7,162 bases of DNA from Candidatus Rifleibacteriota bacterium (GCA_029560455.1 JAKQKW010000022.1:1-7162); one strand, 5' to 3'; shown: positions 1 to 6,004, counted from the stretch's first letter. Notes: generated by a model not told the origin, from the letters alone. A program made the numbers and translations.

Positions 1-2
1 GA

Positions 3-254
3 CAGGGAGAAACCTTTACCATCACCGGACGGCATTTTGGCGCGGCGACAGATTTTGACGGCAGCTACGGATATACAAGAAGCATTCAGGTTACTGCCTC
101 GGGTAATTTCTACAACGTCAGTTCAGTTAACTGGTCAGACACCCAGATTACCTTCTCATGGCCGGTTCCCAATTCACTCATCAACAAAACCGCAGCCGTA
201 ACTATAAATATCGGCGGCCTCTCAGCCACCATCTCAAACATCCAGGCAAAATAA
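3..254 (+). CDS. C-terminal part of an IPT/TIG-like surface protein (5' end outside window)
   Basis: An open frame enters from the left edge (first full codon at 3) and runs 83 codons to TAA at 252-254. The translation begins QGETFTITGRHFGAA, which matches the usual opening of an IPT/TIG immunoglobulin-like domain (G-x-x-[FV]-T-I-x-G-x-x-[FL]-G). It continues with alternating hydrophobic and polar residues typical of beta strands (SIQVTASG, VSSVNWSDTQITFSW, AAVTINIGGLSATISNI). TIG domains of this kind usually occur in cell-surface or secreted bacterial proteins, often in tandem at the C-terminus, so this is probably the last repeat of a larger exported protein. Export cannot be seen here because the N-terminus is missing. 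No membrane anchor or sorting motif follows the domain; the protein simply ends in NIQAK. A strong intrinsic terminator lies about 220 bp downstream. The domain class is fairly secure; the role of the whole protein is unknown. Confidence 0.75.
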   Translation, partial: QGETFTITGRHFGAATDFDGSYGYTRSIQVTASGNFYNVSSVNWSDTQITFSWPVPNSLINKTAAVTINIGGLSATISNIQAK

Positions 255-265
255 AGCTTCAACTA

Positions 266-285
266 CCCTCGCCTAAAGGCGAGGG
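266..285. repeat. Perfect short hairpin repeat, copy A
   Basis: CCCTCGCC-TAAA-GGCGAGGG is a perfect 8-bp inverted repeat with a 4-nt loop, starting 11 bp after the stop of the upstream gene. The same TAAA loop and GCC/GGC stem core recur in copy B at 411-428, so it looks like a dispersed palindromic repeat rather than a one-off. It has no T-tract, so it is not a classical intrinsic terminator, although a 3'-end stabilising hairpin on the upstream mRNA is possible. Confidence 0.65.
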
Positions 286-306
286 AATGGGGCGCAAAAT
301 CGTCTT

Positions 307-322
307 GTCGAATGAATTCGAC
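307..322. repeat. Short palindrome in intergenic DNA
   Basis: GTCGAAT-GA-ATTCGAC forms 7-bp arms around a 2-nt centre. It lies between hairpin copies A and B and has no obvious promoter or gene next to it. A loop of two bases is tight for RNA, so a protein-binding palindrome or part of a larger repeat element is as likely. No function can be assigned. Confidence 0.35.
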
Positions 323-385
323 TGCGACCACGCCCAAGAAACAGTTGCAAACAATGTCTATCTTCATTCACGACCTGTTACAAAT

Positions 386-428
386 GACCGGCCCTTCGGC
401 CTCCTGAAGGCTTCGCCTAAAGGCGAGG
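386..428. repeat. Hairpin repeat, copy B, with extra GC-rich inverted repeats
   Basis: CTTCGCC-TAAA-GGCGAGG (411-428) repeats copy A with one T/G wobble pair in the stem. Just before it lie GGCC-CTTC-GGCC and CCTTC...GAAGG inverted repeats (about 390-410), so this whole stretch can fold heavily. Apart from these hairpins, the palindrome at 307-322, the terminator and repeat R1, I see nothing in the gene-free region from 255 to 733. The open frame that spans it translates the repeats themselves and is not credible as a gene. Confidence 0.5.
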
Positions 429-477
429 GGGTTCACCCATCCCAGAATGAGACCCTAAATTCCTGCGCAACATCAGA

Positions 478-506
478 GCAAAGTTGCTGTGCGACTTTGC
501 TTTTTT
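478..506 (+). terminator. Rho-independent terminator
   Basis: GCAAAGTTGC (478-487), loop TGT, then GCGACTTTGC (491-500) make a 10-bp stem with one G-U pair, followed at once by six T residues (501-506). This is a textbook plus-strand intrinsic terminator. It would end transcription from the IPT/TIG-type gene, whose stop is at 254, and it insulates the vapBC operon downstream. On the opposite strand there is no matching T-run, so it acts in one direction only. Confidence 0.85.
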
Positions 507-514
507 CTGCACCC

Positions 515-625
515 AAAACCTTAAAACGCTGTTTTGGGGCCGAAAATTGGTCCTCTAAGAAGAAAAACGGGCGAGTTTTTGCGCAGCTTTTCTTTGTTAA
601 TAGGTGTTTTCACGGGTCCGACCCC
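515..625 (+). repeat. 111-bp direct repeat, copy R1
   Basis: From AAAACCTTAAAACGC to GGTCCGACCCC this 111-bp stretch matches 1423-1533 without gaps at about 93 of 111 positions (hand count). It begins 8 nt after the terminator T-tract and stops sharply at GACCCC; the flanks of the two copies do not match. Conserved internal features are CGCTGTTTT, CCTCTAAG, a small hairpin AAAAAC...GTTTTT around a GGGC-containing loop (565-580), TTTCTTTGTT, GGTGTTTTCAC, and the palindromic border GGTC-C-GACC. This copy also has CCCAAAAC...GTTTTGGG (512-538) at its left edge. I see no terminal inverted repeats and no target-site duplication. There is no credible coding frame inside. Confidence 0.85.
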
Positions 626-644
626 GCCTCCACCCGCCTCCCCC
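622..644. other. C-rich / G-rich tract at the R1 border
   Basis: The plus strand is almost pure C with a repeated CCGCCTCC unit. The minus strand therefore carries clustered G-runs (runs of 5, 2, 3, 2, 2 and 4), enough for a two-tier G-quadruplex on paper. It sits between R1 and the vapBC operator. No function can be assigned from sequence alone. Confidence 0.35.
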
Positions 645-658
645 GACTCGAATCAACC

Positions 659-698
659 TTTGCATGCAAAACACATGAAATACTATGCATTTTGCATG
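659..698. promoter_or_regulatory. Putative vapBC operator/promoter region
   Basis: TTTGCATGCAAA (659-670) is a perfect 12-bp palindrome. Its half CATGCAAAA (663-671) recurs inverted as TTTTGCATG at 690-698, and a third TGCAT lies at 686-690. RHH antitoxins of this family typically bind paired palindromes in front of their own gene to autoregulate, so this is the natural operator candidate. The promoter itself is not clear: TTGCAT (660-665) with TACTAT (681-686) has a short 15-nt spacer, and TATATT (708-713) has only ATGCAT as its -35 box. The vapB ribosome binding site GGAGG follows at 721-725. Confidence 0.55.
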
Positions 699-733
699 AA
701 AGTAGATATATTTAATAGTGGGAGGGAAAAAAT

Positions 734-1012
734 ATGGCGATTTTACAGGTAAGAGATATAGATGGCCGCTTGTATGAGGCATTGCGTTCGCTGGCAGAAC
801 AGGAAAAGAGATCGATAAGCCAGCAGGTGGTTTATATTCTCGAAAAGTTTCTGGCAAACCCGCATTCGTTCGACAAAAACCCTACAGACGAATTTCTTAA
901 ACTTGCCGGAAGCTGGGAAGACCAGAGGCCAGCCGAAGAAATAGTCGAAGACATAAAAAAGCACCGCCGTAATTCACGCCGGTTCAATAAAAACCATGAC
1001 CTATTTGATTGA
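734..1012 (+). CDS. vapB: VapB/FitA-type ribbon-helix-helix antitoxin
   Basis: This 92-residue protein is the antitoxin of a type II TA pair. Residues 2-8 (AILQVRD) form the DNA-contacting beta strand of a ribbon-helix-helix fold, followed by helix A (about 10-25) and helix B opening with SISQQ (27-40). The C-terminal part, residues about 52-84 with FLKLAGSWED and a basic end (KKHRRNSRRF), is the typical region by which such antitoxins wrap around and inhibit a PIN toxin. The start is secured by GGAGG at 721-725, 8 nt before ATG. Its 3' end overlaps the toxin gene by 17 nt, the usual arrangement for coupled translation. It is probably autoregulated through the palindromes upstream. Composition is more A/T-rich than the minus-strand block to the right, which fits horizontal acquisition. 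The family call is firm; vapB versus fitA naming is conventional only. Confidence 0.85.
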   Translation: MAILQVRDIDGRLYEALRSLAEQEKRSISQQVVYILEKFLANPHSFDKNPTDEFLKLAGSWEDQRPAEEIVEDIKKHRRNSRRFNKNHDLFD

Positions 1013-1397
1013 TACCGACATCATCATCTACAGCCTGAAAAATCATACTCAGGTAGTGGAAAATTTTCGCAGGTTCGCGAACACGCAAAAATCAATTTCG
1101 GTAATCACCTACGGTGAACTGGCCTATGGAGCCCAAAAATCGCAACACGTCGAAAAAAATCTGGCGAAGGTTTATCGTATTGGTGAACTGTTTCCGGTTT
1201 TGCCGGTTTCACGAACTATAATGGATACCTTTGGCAGTCTGAAAGCCACTCTTGAGAAAACCGGCCAGAGCATCGAAGATATGGACCTGCTGATCGCTGC
1301 CACGGCAATTACCCACAATCTGATTCTGGTAACGAACAACAACCGCCATTTTGCCAAAATCTCAGGTCTTGAAACAATTAACTGGGCTCATAATTAA
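996..1397 (+). CDS. vapC: VapC-type PIN-domain ribonuclease toxin
   Basis: This 133-residue single-domain protein has the PIN fold hallmarks: LIDTDIIIY with D6 and D8 at the N-terminus, E41 in ITYGELAYGA, D97 in EDMDLLIAATA, and LVTNNNRHF (111-119) near the end. D6, E41 and D97 are the expected Mg2+-binding acidic residues, so the active site looks intact. PIN toxins of this family cleave RNA, often tRNA or rRNA, when the antitoxin is lost; the target here cannot be read from sequence. In the fourth acidic position the motif reads TNNNRHF, and Asn variants there are common in the family. The ATG at 996 lies inside vapB (17-nt overlap) without a clear ribosome binding site, so translation is probably coupled. 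Length is normal and nothing suggests truncation. Repeat copy R2 begins 25 bp after the stop. Confidence 0.9.
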   Translation: MTYLIDTDIIIYSLKNHTQVVENFRRFANTQKSISVITYGELAYGAQKSQHVEKNLAKVYRIGELFPVLPVSRTIMDTFGSLKATLEKTGQSIEDMDLLIAATAITHNLILVTNNNRHFAKISGLETINWAHN

Positions 1398-1422
1398 CCG
1401 GTTTTATCGGGAAATCAAAATA

Positions 1423-1533
1423 AAAACCTTAAACCGCTGTTTTTGGGGGCAAAATAAGCCCTCTAAGGCGAAAAACGGGCGTTTTTTTGCATAGTTTTTC
1501 TTTGTTGATCGGTGTTTTCACTGGTCCGACCCC
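1423..1533 (+). repeat. 111-bp direct repeat, copy R2
   Basis: This is the second copy of the repeat at 515-625, in the same orientation, exactly 908 bp downstream and ungapped (about 84% identical by hand count). It fills nearly all of the gap between vapC and the convergent HEAT gene and runs into the latter: the HEAT stop codon (1518-1520) and its last four codons fall inside it. The internal AAAAAC-GGGC-GTTTTT hairpin (about 1471-1486) is AT-rich with T residues on both sides, so it might act as a weak bidirectional terminator between the convergent genes. No transposase or recombinase gene is attached to either copy in this window. Confidence 0.85.
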
Positions 1534-3881
1534 AAGCCGGGGGGAAGCGAGGCGGCGTAGACTTCGAGGGAGCCGCGCAGTTCTGAGAATGATTCGGGCA
1601 GCATGGCTGCCAGTTTGCGCACGACCATGGCGTTGAAGGGGCGGGCCAGCAGCAGTTCCGACATCAGGTCGAGAACGGTTTCGTGGTCGTTTTCGAGCAC
1701 TTTCAGCTGAATCATGGCGTTATAGAGATTCATCGAGGGTTCAGTGAGATGGTGCAGTTTCTGCATCATCATTTCGGCACCGGAACCGCGCAGAGAGCGG
1801 CATAGTTCCATGCAGCCGTATAGCAGCGAAGCGTAAAGCGATTTGGCCCGCTCGCCAAAATCGGTGGCCCGGTCAAGATTGCCAAGCCTCATGGCGAGCC
1901 GGTAGGCATCGAGAACGTCGGCAAGCACGCCCGGGTTTTCGCTCAGACAGACTTCAAGCAGCGAAGCGGCCCGTTCGCTTTCGCCCTCGATCGCCAGCAT
2001 GGCTGCCAGCATACGCCGCACCGGGTATGAAGCCGGGTAACGCCGGTATTTTTCTTCGAGCAGCCAGATCAGCTTCTGACGGTTACCGCCGACAATCGCC
2101 ATCTCGTTAAAAATTGCGGCCAGTTCGGGCACATTCAGCATTGACGGGCCGTGCTGGCGGTTTTTCAGCTGTACCGAAGTGCGGCGGGAAACCGCGAGCG
2201 GCAGCGGGTGATCTGGGTTGAGCATCGGCGGCTGAATGCGCAGCAGCTGACCGAGGGCATAGCAGCCAGAAAGCACCGACAGAGGCTCAGGCACAAGCAG
2301 CATGCGGTTCAATGTGGCTACAATATCGAGCTGACCAAGCAGAAAAAGGTTTCTGGCGGCGGCACCACGCACACGCGGGGCCATATCTTTGAGAGCACTG
2401 GTAAAATAGGCAACTGCCTCACTGCCGCAGATCAACATCGCCGCAATCATATTAGCTCTGACACGCGAATCGGCATGATCGTGAAATCTTGAATAAACCA
2501 GCAGGCGATTGCAGCCGCAATTACCGAGCGCGCTCAGCAGCGAGGCAATTACATGCGGGTGATGCTCGCGCTCAAGGGCATGAATCACCAGATCTTCGGC
2601 GGGCCTGCCGATCAGGCCGCAGAGAATGGCACATTGACTGCGTCTGAAAGCATCGGTCGATTTGAACAACCTTGAAAACCATGGCAACAGCACATCGTGC
2701 AGCCGCAGATTGCCGCGCACCTGCGGCAGAAGCTGGCGCAGGCTCAGAATCATCTGCCTGATCACATCGCCGCTCTTTTCACTGTCGAAGCGGGCGGCAA
2801 GAATCGGCACCGCGGTTTCGGCCGAGACATGACCGAGAGCGGCAGCGGCGGCGGCACGGTGCTGGCGCGACTCACTGCCGATATGTCTTTCGAGCAGCCG
2901 CAAAGCCTTCATCGAACCGGTATGCCAGGCGAGCTGGGCAGCCAGACAGGCAACCGCCGGGTCTTCACTGCGCATTGCCGCGCGATAGACCTCAGACCGC
3001 GCCTCTACCGGTGCCGGAAAAGTGTCGGCAGCATGCAGCGCCGCCTGAGCCAGACCAGAATCTTCGCTGGCAGCATAATTGACAATGACCGGCCAGACTT
3101 CTTCACGGCCGGTGCTGGCGGCAAGCGGCAGCAGCCAGGCCTTGCGCTGCGGATCAGCCGCCTCTTTCAACAGCGAAAGAATGACGAGATAGACTTTGCT
3201 GCCACCACAGGCAAGCAGAGCGCGGGCTGCCTCAAGCGCTACGCGTTTTTCAGCCGACCGGGCCAGCAGCAGCACCTGATCGGTCAATTCAGCGACCGGG
3301 TTCAGCTGCAGCGCGATCAGCACCGGCAGCAAGCGCATGGGGTCATTAGAACCAAGTTCGCGGCGCAACAGATTGACACGATTGTGACCGCCCGGCAATG
3401 AGGCGAGAAGCACTGCAAAACCCTCGGGCAGGAAAAAATTCTGCGGCTGCTGCACCAGTGTCAGAGCCGGCGACTGGCCGGCATGAATACTTTCGTGTGT
3501 CAGCGGCGTATCGAGCGATTCGAGCACTCGCTCGACCAGACCGAAACTGAGATGTTCGGGAGCAAAAGCAAGAGCCTTGAGAGCCGCGATACGCAGCTGC
3601 GCCGGGCCGGTGCAGGCGCGTTTCGCCAGCAGATCGACCGATTCACCGAACATTTCCTGCCAGACGTGTCTGACGGCTATGGTCGCCGGAAACAGCTTTT
3701 TCAGCCCCAGAAAAGCCAGCAGCGAGACGGTCGTGTCATCGCTGTCGACAAAGTCTTCGAAAATCTCGCGGTCAGCTGGAACCGGCTCTCTGGCCATAAC
3801 AGCGAGAGCAGTGCGGCGGGTCCAGCCATCAGGAGCCCTGACGGCTTCCCGCGGGTTTTTCATGAGCTGATCAAGAAGCAT
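1518..3881 (-). CDS. Large HEAT-repeat / TPR-like scaffold protein
   Basis: This 787-residue protein has no signal peptide or membrane segment and is probably cytoplasmic. Residues about 45-545 are a run of paired amphipathic helices of HEAT type, clearest at about 205-545 (for example RVALEAARALLACGG, HRAAAAAALGHVSAETAVPIL, RVRANMIAAMLICGS, RVRGAAARNLFLLGQ). After a proline-rich linker near 550-580, residues about 583-760 look like TPR-type helical hairpins (EKYRRYPASYPVRRMLAAMLAIEGESERAA is split by the linker pattern typical of TPRs). Such solenoids are protein-protein scaffolds; no catalytic motif is visible. The ATG at 3881 lies 9 nt after the upstream stop with no clear Shine-Dalgarno sequence, suggesting coupled translation; a second Met at residue 7 is an alternative. 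The C-terminus is odd: GSDQ and the stop codon are encoded by repeat R2, so the original end was probably altered. No specific function can be given. Confidence 0.8.
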   Translation of the reverse strand: MLLDQLMKNPREAVRAPDGWTRRTALAVMAREPVPADREIFEDFVDSDDTTVSLLAFLGLKKLFPATIAVRHVWQEMFGESVDLLAKRACTGPAQLRIAALKALAFAPEHLSFGLVERVLESLDTPLTHESIHAGQSPALTLVQQPQNFFLPEGFAVLLASLPGGHNRVNLLRRELGSNDPMRLLPVLIALQLNPVAELTDQVLLLARSAEKRVALEAARALLACGGSKVYLVILSLLKEAADPQRKAWLLPLAASTGREEVWPVIVNYAASEDSGLAQAALHAADTFPAPVEARSEVYRAAMRSEDPAVACLAAQLAWHTGSMKALRLLERHIGSESRQHRAAAAAALGHVSAETAVPILAARFDSEKSGDVIRQMILSLRQLLPQVRGNLRLHDVLLPWFSRLFKSTDAFRRSQCAILCGLIGRPAEDLVIHALEREHHPHVIASLLSALGNCGCNRLLVYSRFHDHADSRVRANMIAAMLICGSEAVAYFTSALKDMAPRVRGAAARNLFLLGQLDIVATLNRMLLVPEPLSVLSGCYALGQLLRIQPPMLNPDHPLPLAVSRRTSVQLKNRQHGPSMLNVPELAAIFNEMAIVGGNRQKLIWLLEEKYRRYPASYPVRRMLAAMLAIEGESERAASLLEVCLSENPGVLADVLDAYRLAMRLGNLDRATDFGERAKSLYASLLYGCMELCRSLRGSGAEMMMQKLHHLTEPSMNLYNAMIQLKVLENDHETVLDLMSELLLARPFNAMVVRKLAAMLPESFSELRGSLEVYAASLPPGLGSDQ

Positions 3882-3890
3882 GCAGCAATT

Positions 3891-4613
3891 CTATTCCGGG
3901 AGTTTCAATTTCTCAAGTTCGCTGATTCGTGAAGGAAGATCGCCGGTATCCCATGAAGAAACCGGCCAGAGTCGCACCGAAAAACTGCCAAGCAGAGTGA
4001 TCGCAGCCTTTCGCGTATTCTCAGGCGAGCTGGTCAGCAGGATTCCCTGCAGATCGGCTTTTTTATGGTTCATTTTCGCAAGATTGCGCAGGTAATCACG
4101 TACCAGAGTGCGCATCTGCTCACGGTTGCGCCGTTCAGGCAAAAGTTTGAGCTGGTTGAGCAGGGCCGGGTAGAGACCTTCCTGCTTGATGAGGCGCATC
4201 GGGTGTTTGAGAACGATATGCATGATGTTGCGGGCAAGAATGAAATCGCGCTGTTCATCACCTGTCGCCGAAGACAACAGCCCTGATGTCAGCAACAGAG
4301 TACCACCGGGCATCGGGATCTCGTCGACGACATCGCTCTCGATAACGAGCACCTGAAAAGAAATGTCGGGTCTGGGGCTGTTTTCGGCAAGTTTGCGCAT
4401 ACGCGCAGTCAGAGCCGAGTCAGAAGCGATATGAATATTTTCGGGCATTTCGCTCGAAAACTGCTGCAGCAGAAGTTCGTCAATCGCCTTTTCGGCCCGG
4501 GTTTCGTCGAGCAGGCGTGAAAAATAGCGAACGACCGGGTTGGCTGCCTGGGCTGCAGTTGCCGCCCAGCCCGACAGAAGCATAACGATCGCAAACAGTT
4601 TAAAGTTCTTCAT
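3891..4613 (-). CDS. Secreted M48-like protein with substituted active site (probable pseudo-peptidase)
   Basis: From ATG at 4613 the protein has 240 residues and starts with a classic Sec signal peptide: MKNFK, a hydrophobic stretch (6-19) and AQA at 21-23 as cleavage site. This is why I prefer it to longer starts up to 4691. Residues about 85-190 follow the M48 metallopeptidase layout: a PMPGGTLLLTSGLL segment (101-113) like the conserved PGG strand before the catalytic helix, then ARNIMHIVLKHP (127-138) exactly where HExxH should stand, then KKADLQG (184-190) where the family has ExxxD. The first zinc His is R128, the catalytic Glu is N129, only H132 is kept, and the third ligand Glu is H183. 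It is therefore unlikely to be a normal zinc protease and may be a regulatory or chaperone-like relative. The start overlaps the SLH-like gene by 14 nt, and the HEAT gene follows after 9 nt. The M48 link rests on motif order, not on an alignment. Confidence 0.7.
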   Translation of the reverse strand: MKNFKLFAIVMLLSGWAATAAQAANPVVRYFSRLLDETRAEKAIDELLLQQFSSEMPENIHIASDSALTARMRKLAENSPRPDISFQVLVIESDVVDEIPMPGGTLLLTSGLLSSATGDEQRDFILARNIMHIVLKHPMRLIKQEGLYPALLNQLKLLPERRNREQMRTLVRDYLRNLAKMNHKKADLQGILLTSSPENTRKAAITLLGSFSVRLWPVSSWDTGDLPSRISELEKLKLPE

Positions 4614-5799
4614 TGGCTGATTTTTCCTTTGGCTGAGCAACTGAATCTTCATCGAGCACCGATTTTTGAGGTTCGGCAAGGCGGGCAGCAATACGCTTTT
4701 TCAGCATCTTTGCCTGTTCCATGGTTGATTCAAGCTGGCGGTTAAGCCGTTCGCATTTTTTGACCTGACCCGGATCGACCGGAATTACAGTCGAAAGCTG
4801 CAGTCTTGAATATTCAAAACGATTCATCACAGTATCAAGAACCGCCTCGATCTTGGCTAGACCCTCGCGCAAAATCTGCTCATCATCAGGGTTCGAGGGG
4901 TAAGTCGAGGTCATTTCCATGATCGAGCCGCCAAGCCTTTCGAACAGGGCTGTGACATCGGCCATGGCGCTGCTGGCGTCTTCAATGCTCGACATTGTCT
5001 GCGGGTTCATCTGCTGCGGAGCGACGCGGGCATCGGCTTTTGCAATACGGCTGTAAGCGGCAGCATTATACTGACCGTCGGCAACCGGCCTTTCTTTAAA
5101 GCCCAGCTCAGGGGAAATGGCATGAATCTGCTGCTGAATCGAATCGGCCGCGCTTGCCAGACCGGCTGAATCTGCTGAAGAGACGGCAGGAGAGTCGGAA
5201 ATGTCGACAGCCGGGCCGGCACTGACAGTTTTGACCGGTTCGAACACCGGCAGAATTTTAATTTCCGAGCGGTCTTCCTGTTTGAGAACACCTTTATCGA
5301 TGAGCGTTTTGACGGCGTGAAACAACACCTGGCGGTTCATCAGATGGTTTGGCTCGAAGCGGCCGCGCTTAAGGGGCAGAAAGGCACCGCCGACCGTTTC
5401 CAGAGGCTTGAAAAAAATCGAGTCGGGCGTGATATCGGCAAAAGCCCGAGGCAGTCGAGCAGCGGTACCAGCCTGAATACTGAGGCGATAAAGCGCCTCG
5501 ACAGCCATGCCGCGCGATATCGAAAATTCAAGATGATAGCTGCCATCATCAAAAGCATCGATCAGACCGCTGTTAACCGTTTCCAGTTGAGTCAATTTGC
5601 GGTTATAGACGCGCTCATACACGGCAGAAACGAATTCGTAGCGGCTGATGCGCTCGTCCTGCGCTTCTGAACGGGCTGCAGTTAAAAACATACAGCAGGC
5701 TAAACAGACGATAAGTACCTGCCGATAAGTGTTTTGCCATATTTTACGTATGACAGGAGACCCTTCTATGTCAGAAACGCGTTCTATAAGTTCTTCCAT
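4600..5799 (-). CDS. Exported or membrane-anchored SLH-like / coiled-coil protein
   Basis: From ATG at 5799, 399 residues. This start is preferred because GGAGG stands about 5 nt upstream; a longer reading from 5829 lacks such support. Residues about 18-46 hold basic residues, a hydrophobic core (VLIVCLACCMFLTAA) and SEA|Q as a possible signal-peptidase site, but an unusually long acidic N-terminal extension (MEELIERVSDIEG) precedes it, so an uncleaved anchor is possible. Residues 50-170 resemble S-layer-homology repeats: ISRYEFVSAVYERV, ISRGMAVEALYRL, and FADI...FKPLE...GRFEPNHLMNRQVLFHAVKTL, the last close to the SLH pattern. Such domains often bind cell-wall polymers. Residues about 185-265 are a low-complexity Ala/Ser/Pro linker, and about 270-375 are helical and probably coiled coil, ending in a charged tail. 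It is the likely first gene of a tight three-gene unit with the pseudo-peptidase and HEAT genes. Role inferred only as structural or envelope-associated. Confidence 0.7.
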   Translation of the reverse strand: MEELIERVSDIEGSPVIRKIWQNTYRQVLIVCLACCMFLTAARSEAQDERISRYEFVSAVYERVYNRKLTQLETVNSGLIDAFDDGSYHLEFSISRGMAVEALYRLSIQAGTAARLPRAFADITPDSIFFKPLETVGGAFLPLKRGRFEPNHLMNRQVLFHAVKTLIDKGVLKQEDRSEIKILPVFEPVKTVSAGPAVDISDSPAVSSADSAGLASAADSIQQQIHAISPELGFKERPVADGQYNAAAYSRIAKADARVAPQQMNPQTMSSIEDASSAMADVTALFERLGGSIMEMTSTYPSNPDDEQILREGLAKIEAVLDTVMNRFEYSRLQLSTVIPVDPGQVKKCERLNRQLESTMEQAKMLKKRIAARLAEPQKSVLDEDSVAQPKEKSANEEL

Positions 5800-6004
5800 T
5801 GCCCCTCCGGAAGATGAAAAAATTGTCATGGCCCAGATTCAGAAATACTCTGAACTAACTGAGCGCAGTCTTGACATGATCGAAAAGCTTCTTCAACAGG
5901 GATACGCCATGAATTCACCAGAGGTCAAGAGACTTCAGAACAAGCTTCATGACCTCGAAGTCAAGAGTAACTTCTGGCGCACCCGCATGATGAAGTATCT
6001 CTGA
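5768..6004 (+). CDS. Small helical protein, antisense to both neighbours, unknown function
   Basis: This ORF encodes 78 residues from ATG at 5768, with AGGAG at 5755-5759 and an 8-nt spacer; an in-frame ATG at 5729 has no such support. The protein has a polar N-terminus (MSETRSISSS) and then two predicted amphipathic helices (about 16-45 and 50-77), separated by NSPE. Hydrophobic spacing (for example VKRLQNKLHDLE) suits a helical hairpin or coiled coil. No signal peptide, Cys pair or known motif is visible, and I do not recognise it. It overlaps the SLH-like gene start by 32 bp (divergent) and the M48 gene end by 90 bp (convergent, codon boundaries in register). Good codon texture and a real ribosome binding site argue for a gene; the double overlap argues for caution. 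Its antisense transcript could also affect expression of the flanking genes. Confidence 0.6.
   Translation: MSETRSISSSIAPPEDEKIVMAQIQKYSELTERSLDMIEKLLQQGYAMNSPEVKRLQNKLHDLEVKSNFWRTRMMKYL

Noticed and set aside
158..715. 185-codon open frame on the plus strand
   Set aside because: It overlaps the end of the IPT/TIG-type gene in another frame and then reads through both hairpin repeats, the terminator and R1. The translation is repeat-derived (SPKGEG twice) and has no ribosome binding site.
534..857. Short frames on both strands around the vapB promoter (534-752 plus, 597-857 minus)
   Set aside because: They cross R1, the C-rich tract and the operator or lie antisense to vapB. They have no ribosome binding site and no protein-like composition.
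515..1533. Integron cassette with attC sites around vapBC
   Set aside because: TA cassettes with flanking repeats recall superintegrons, but I find no GTTRRRY/RYYYAAC core pair and no overall attC-like palindrome in the 111-bp repeats, and no integrase is in view.
515..1533. CRISPR array
   Set aside because: There are only two repeat copies, 111 bp long and about 800 bp apart, with genes between them.
2697..3401. Long plus-strand frame opposite the HEAT gene (and similar ones at 2151-2492, 3483-3932 and 3577-3870)
   Set aside because: These are shadows of a GC-rich minus-strand gene: Arg/Gln/Ala-rich translations without domain character, without ribosome binding sites, and with the minus frame giving a clear helical-repeat protein.
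4614..4691. Longer start for the M48-like pseudo-peptidase (266 residues from 4691)
   Set aside because: The extra 26 residues would bury a canonical signal peptide inside the protein and extend the overlap with the upstream gene. The ATG at 4613 gives a normal Sec leader.
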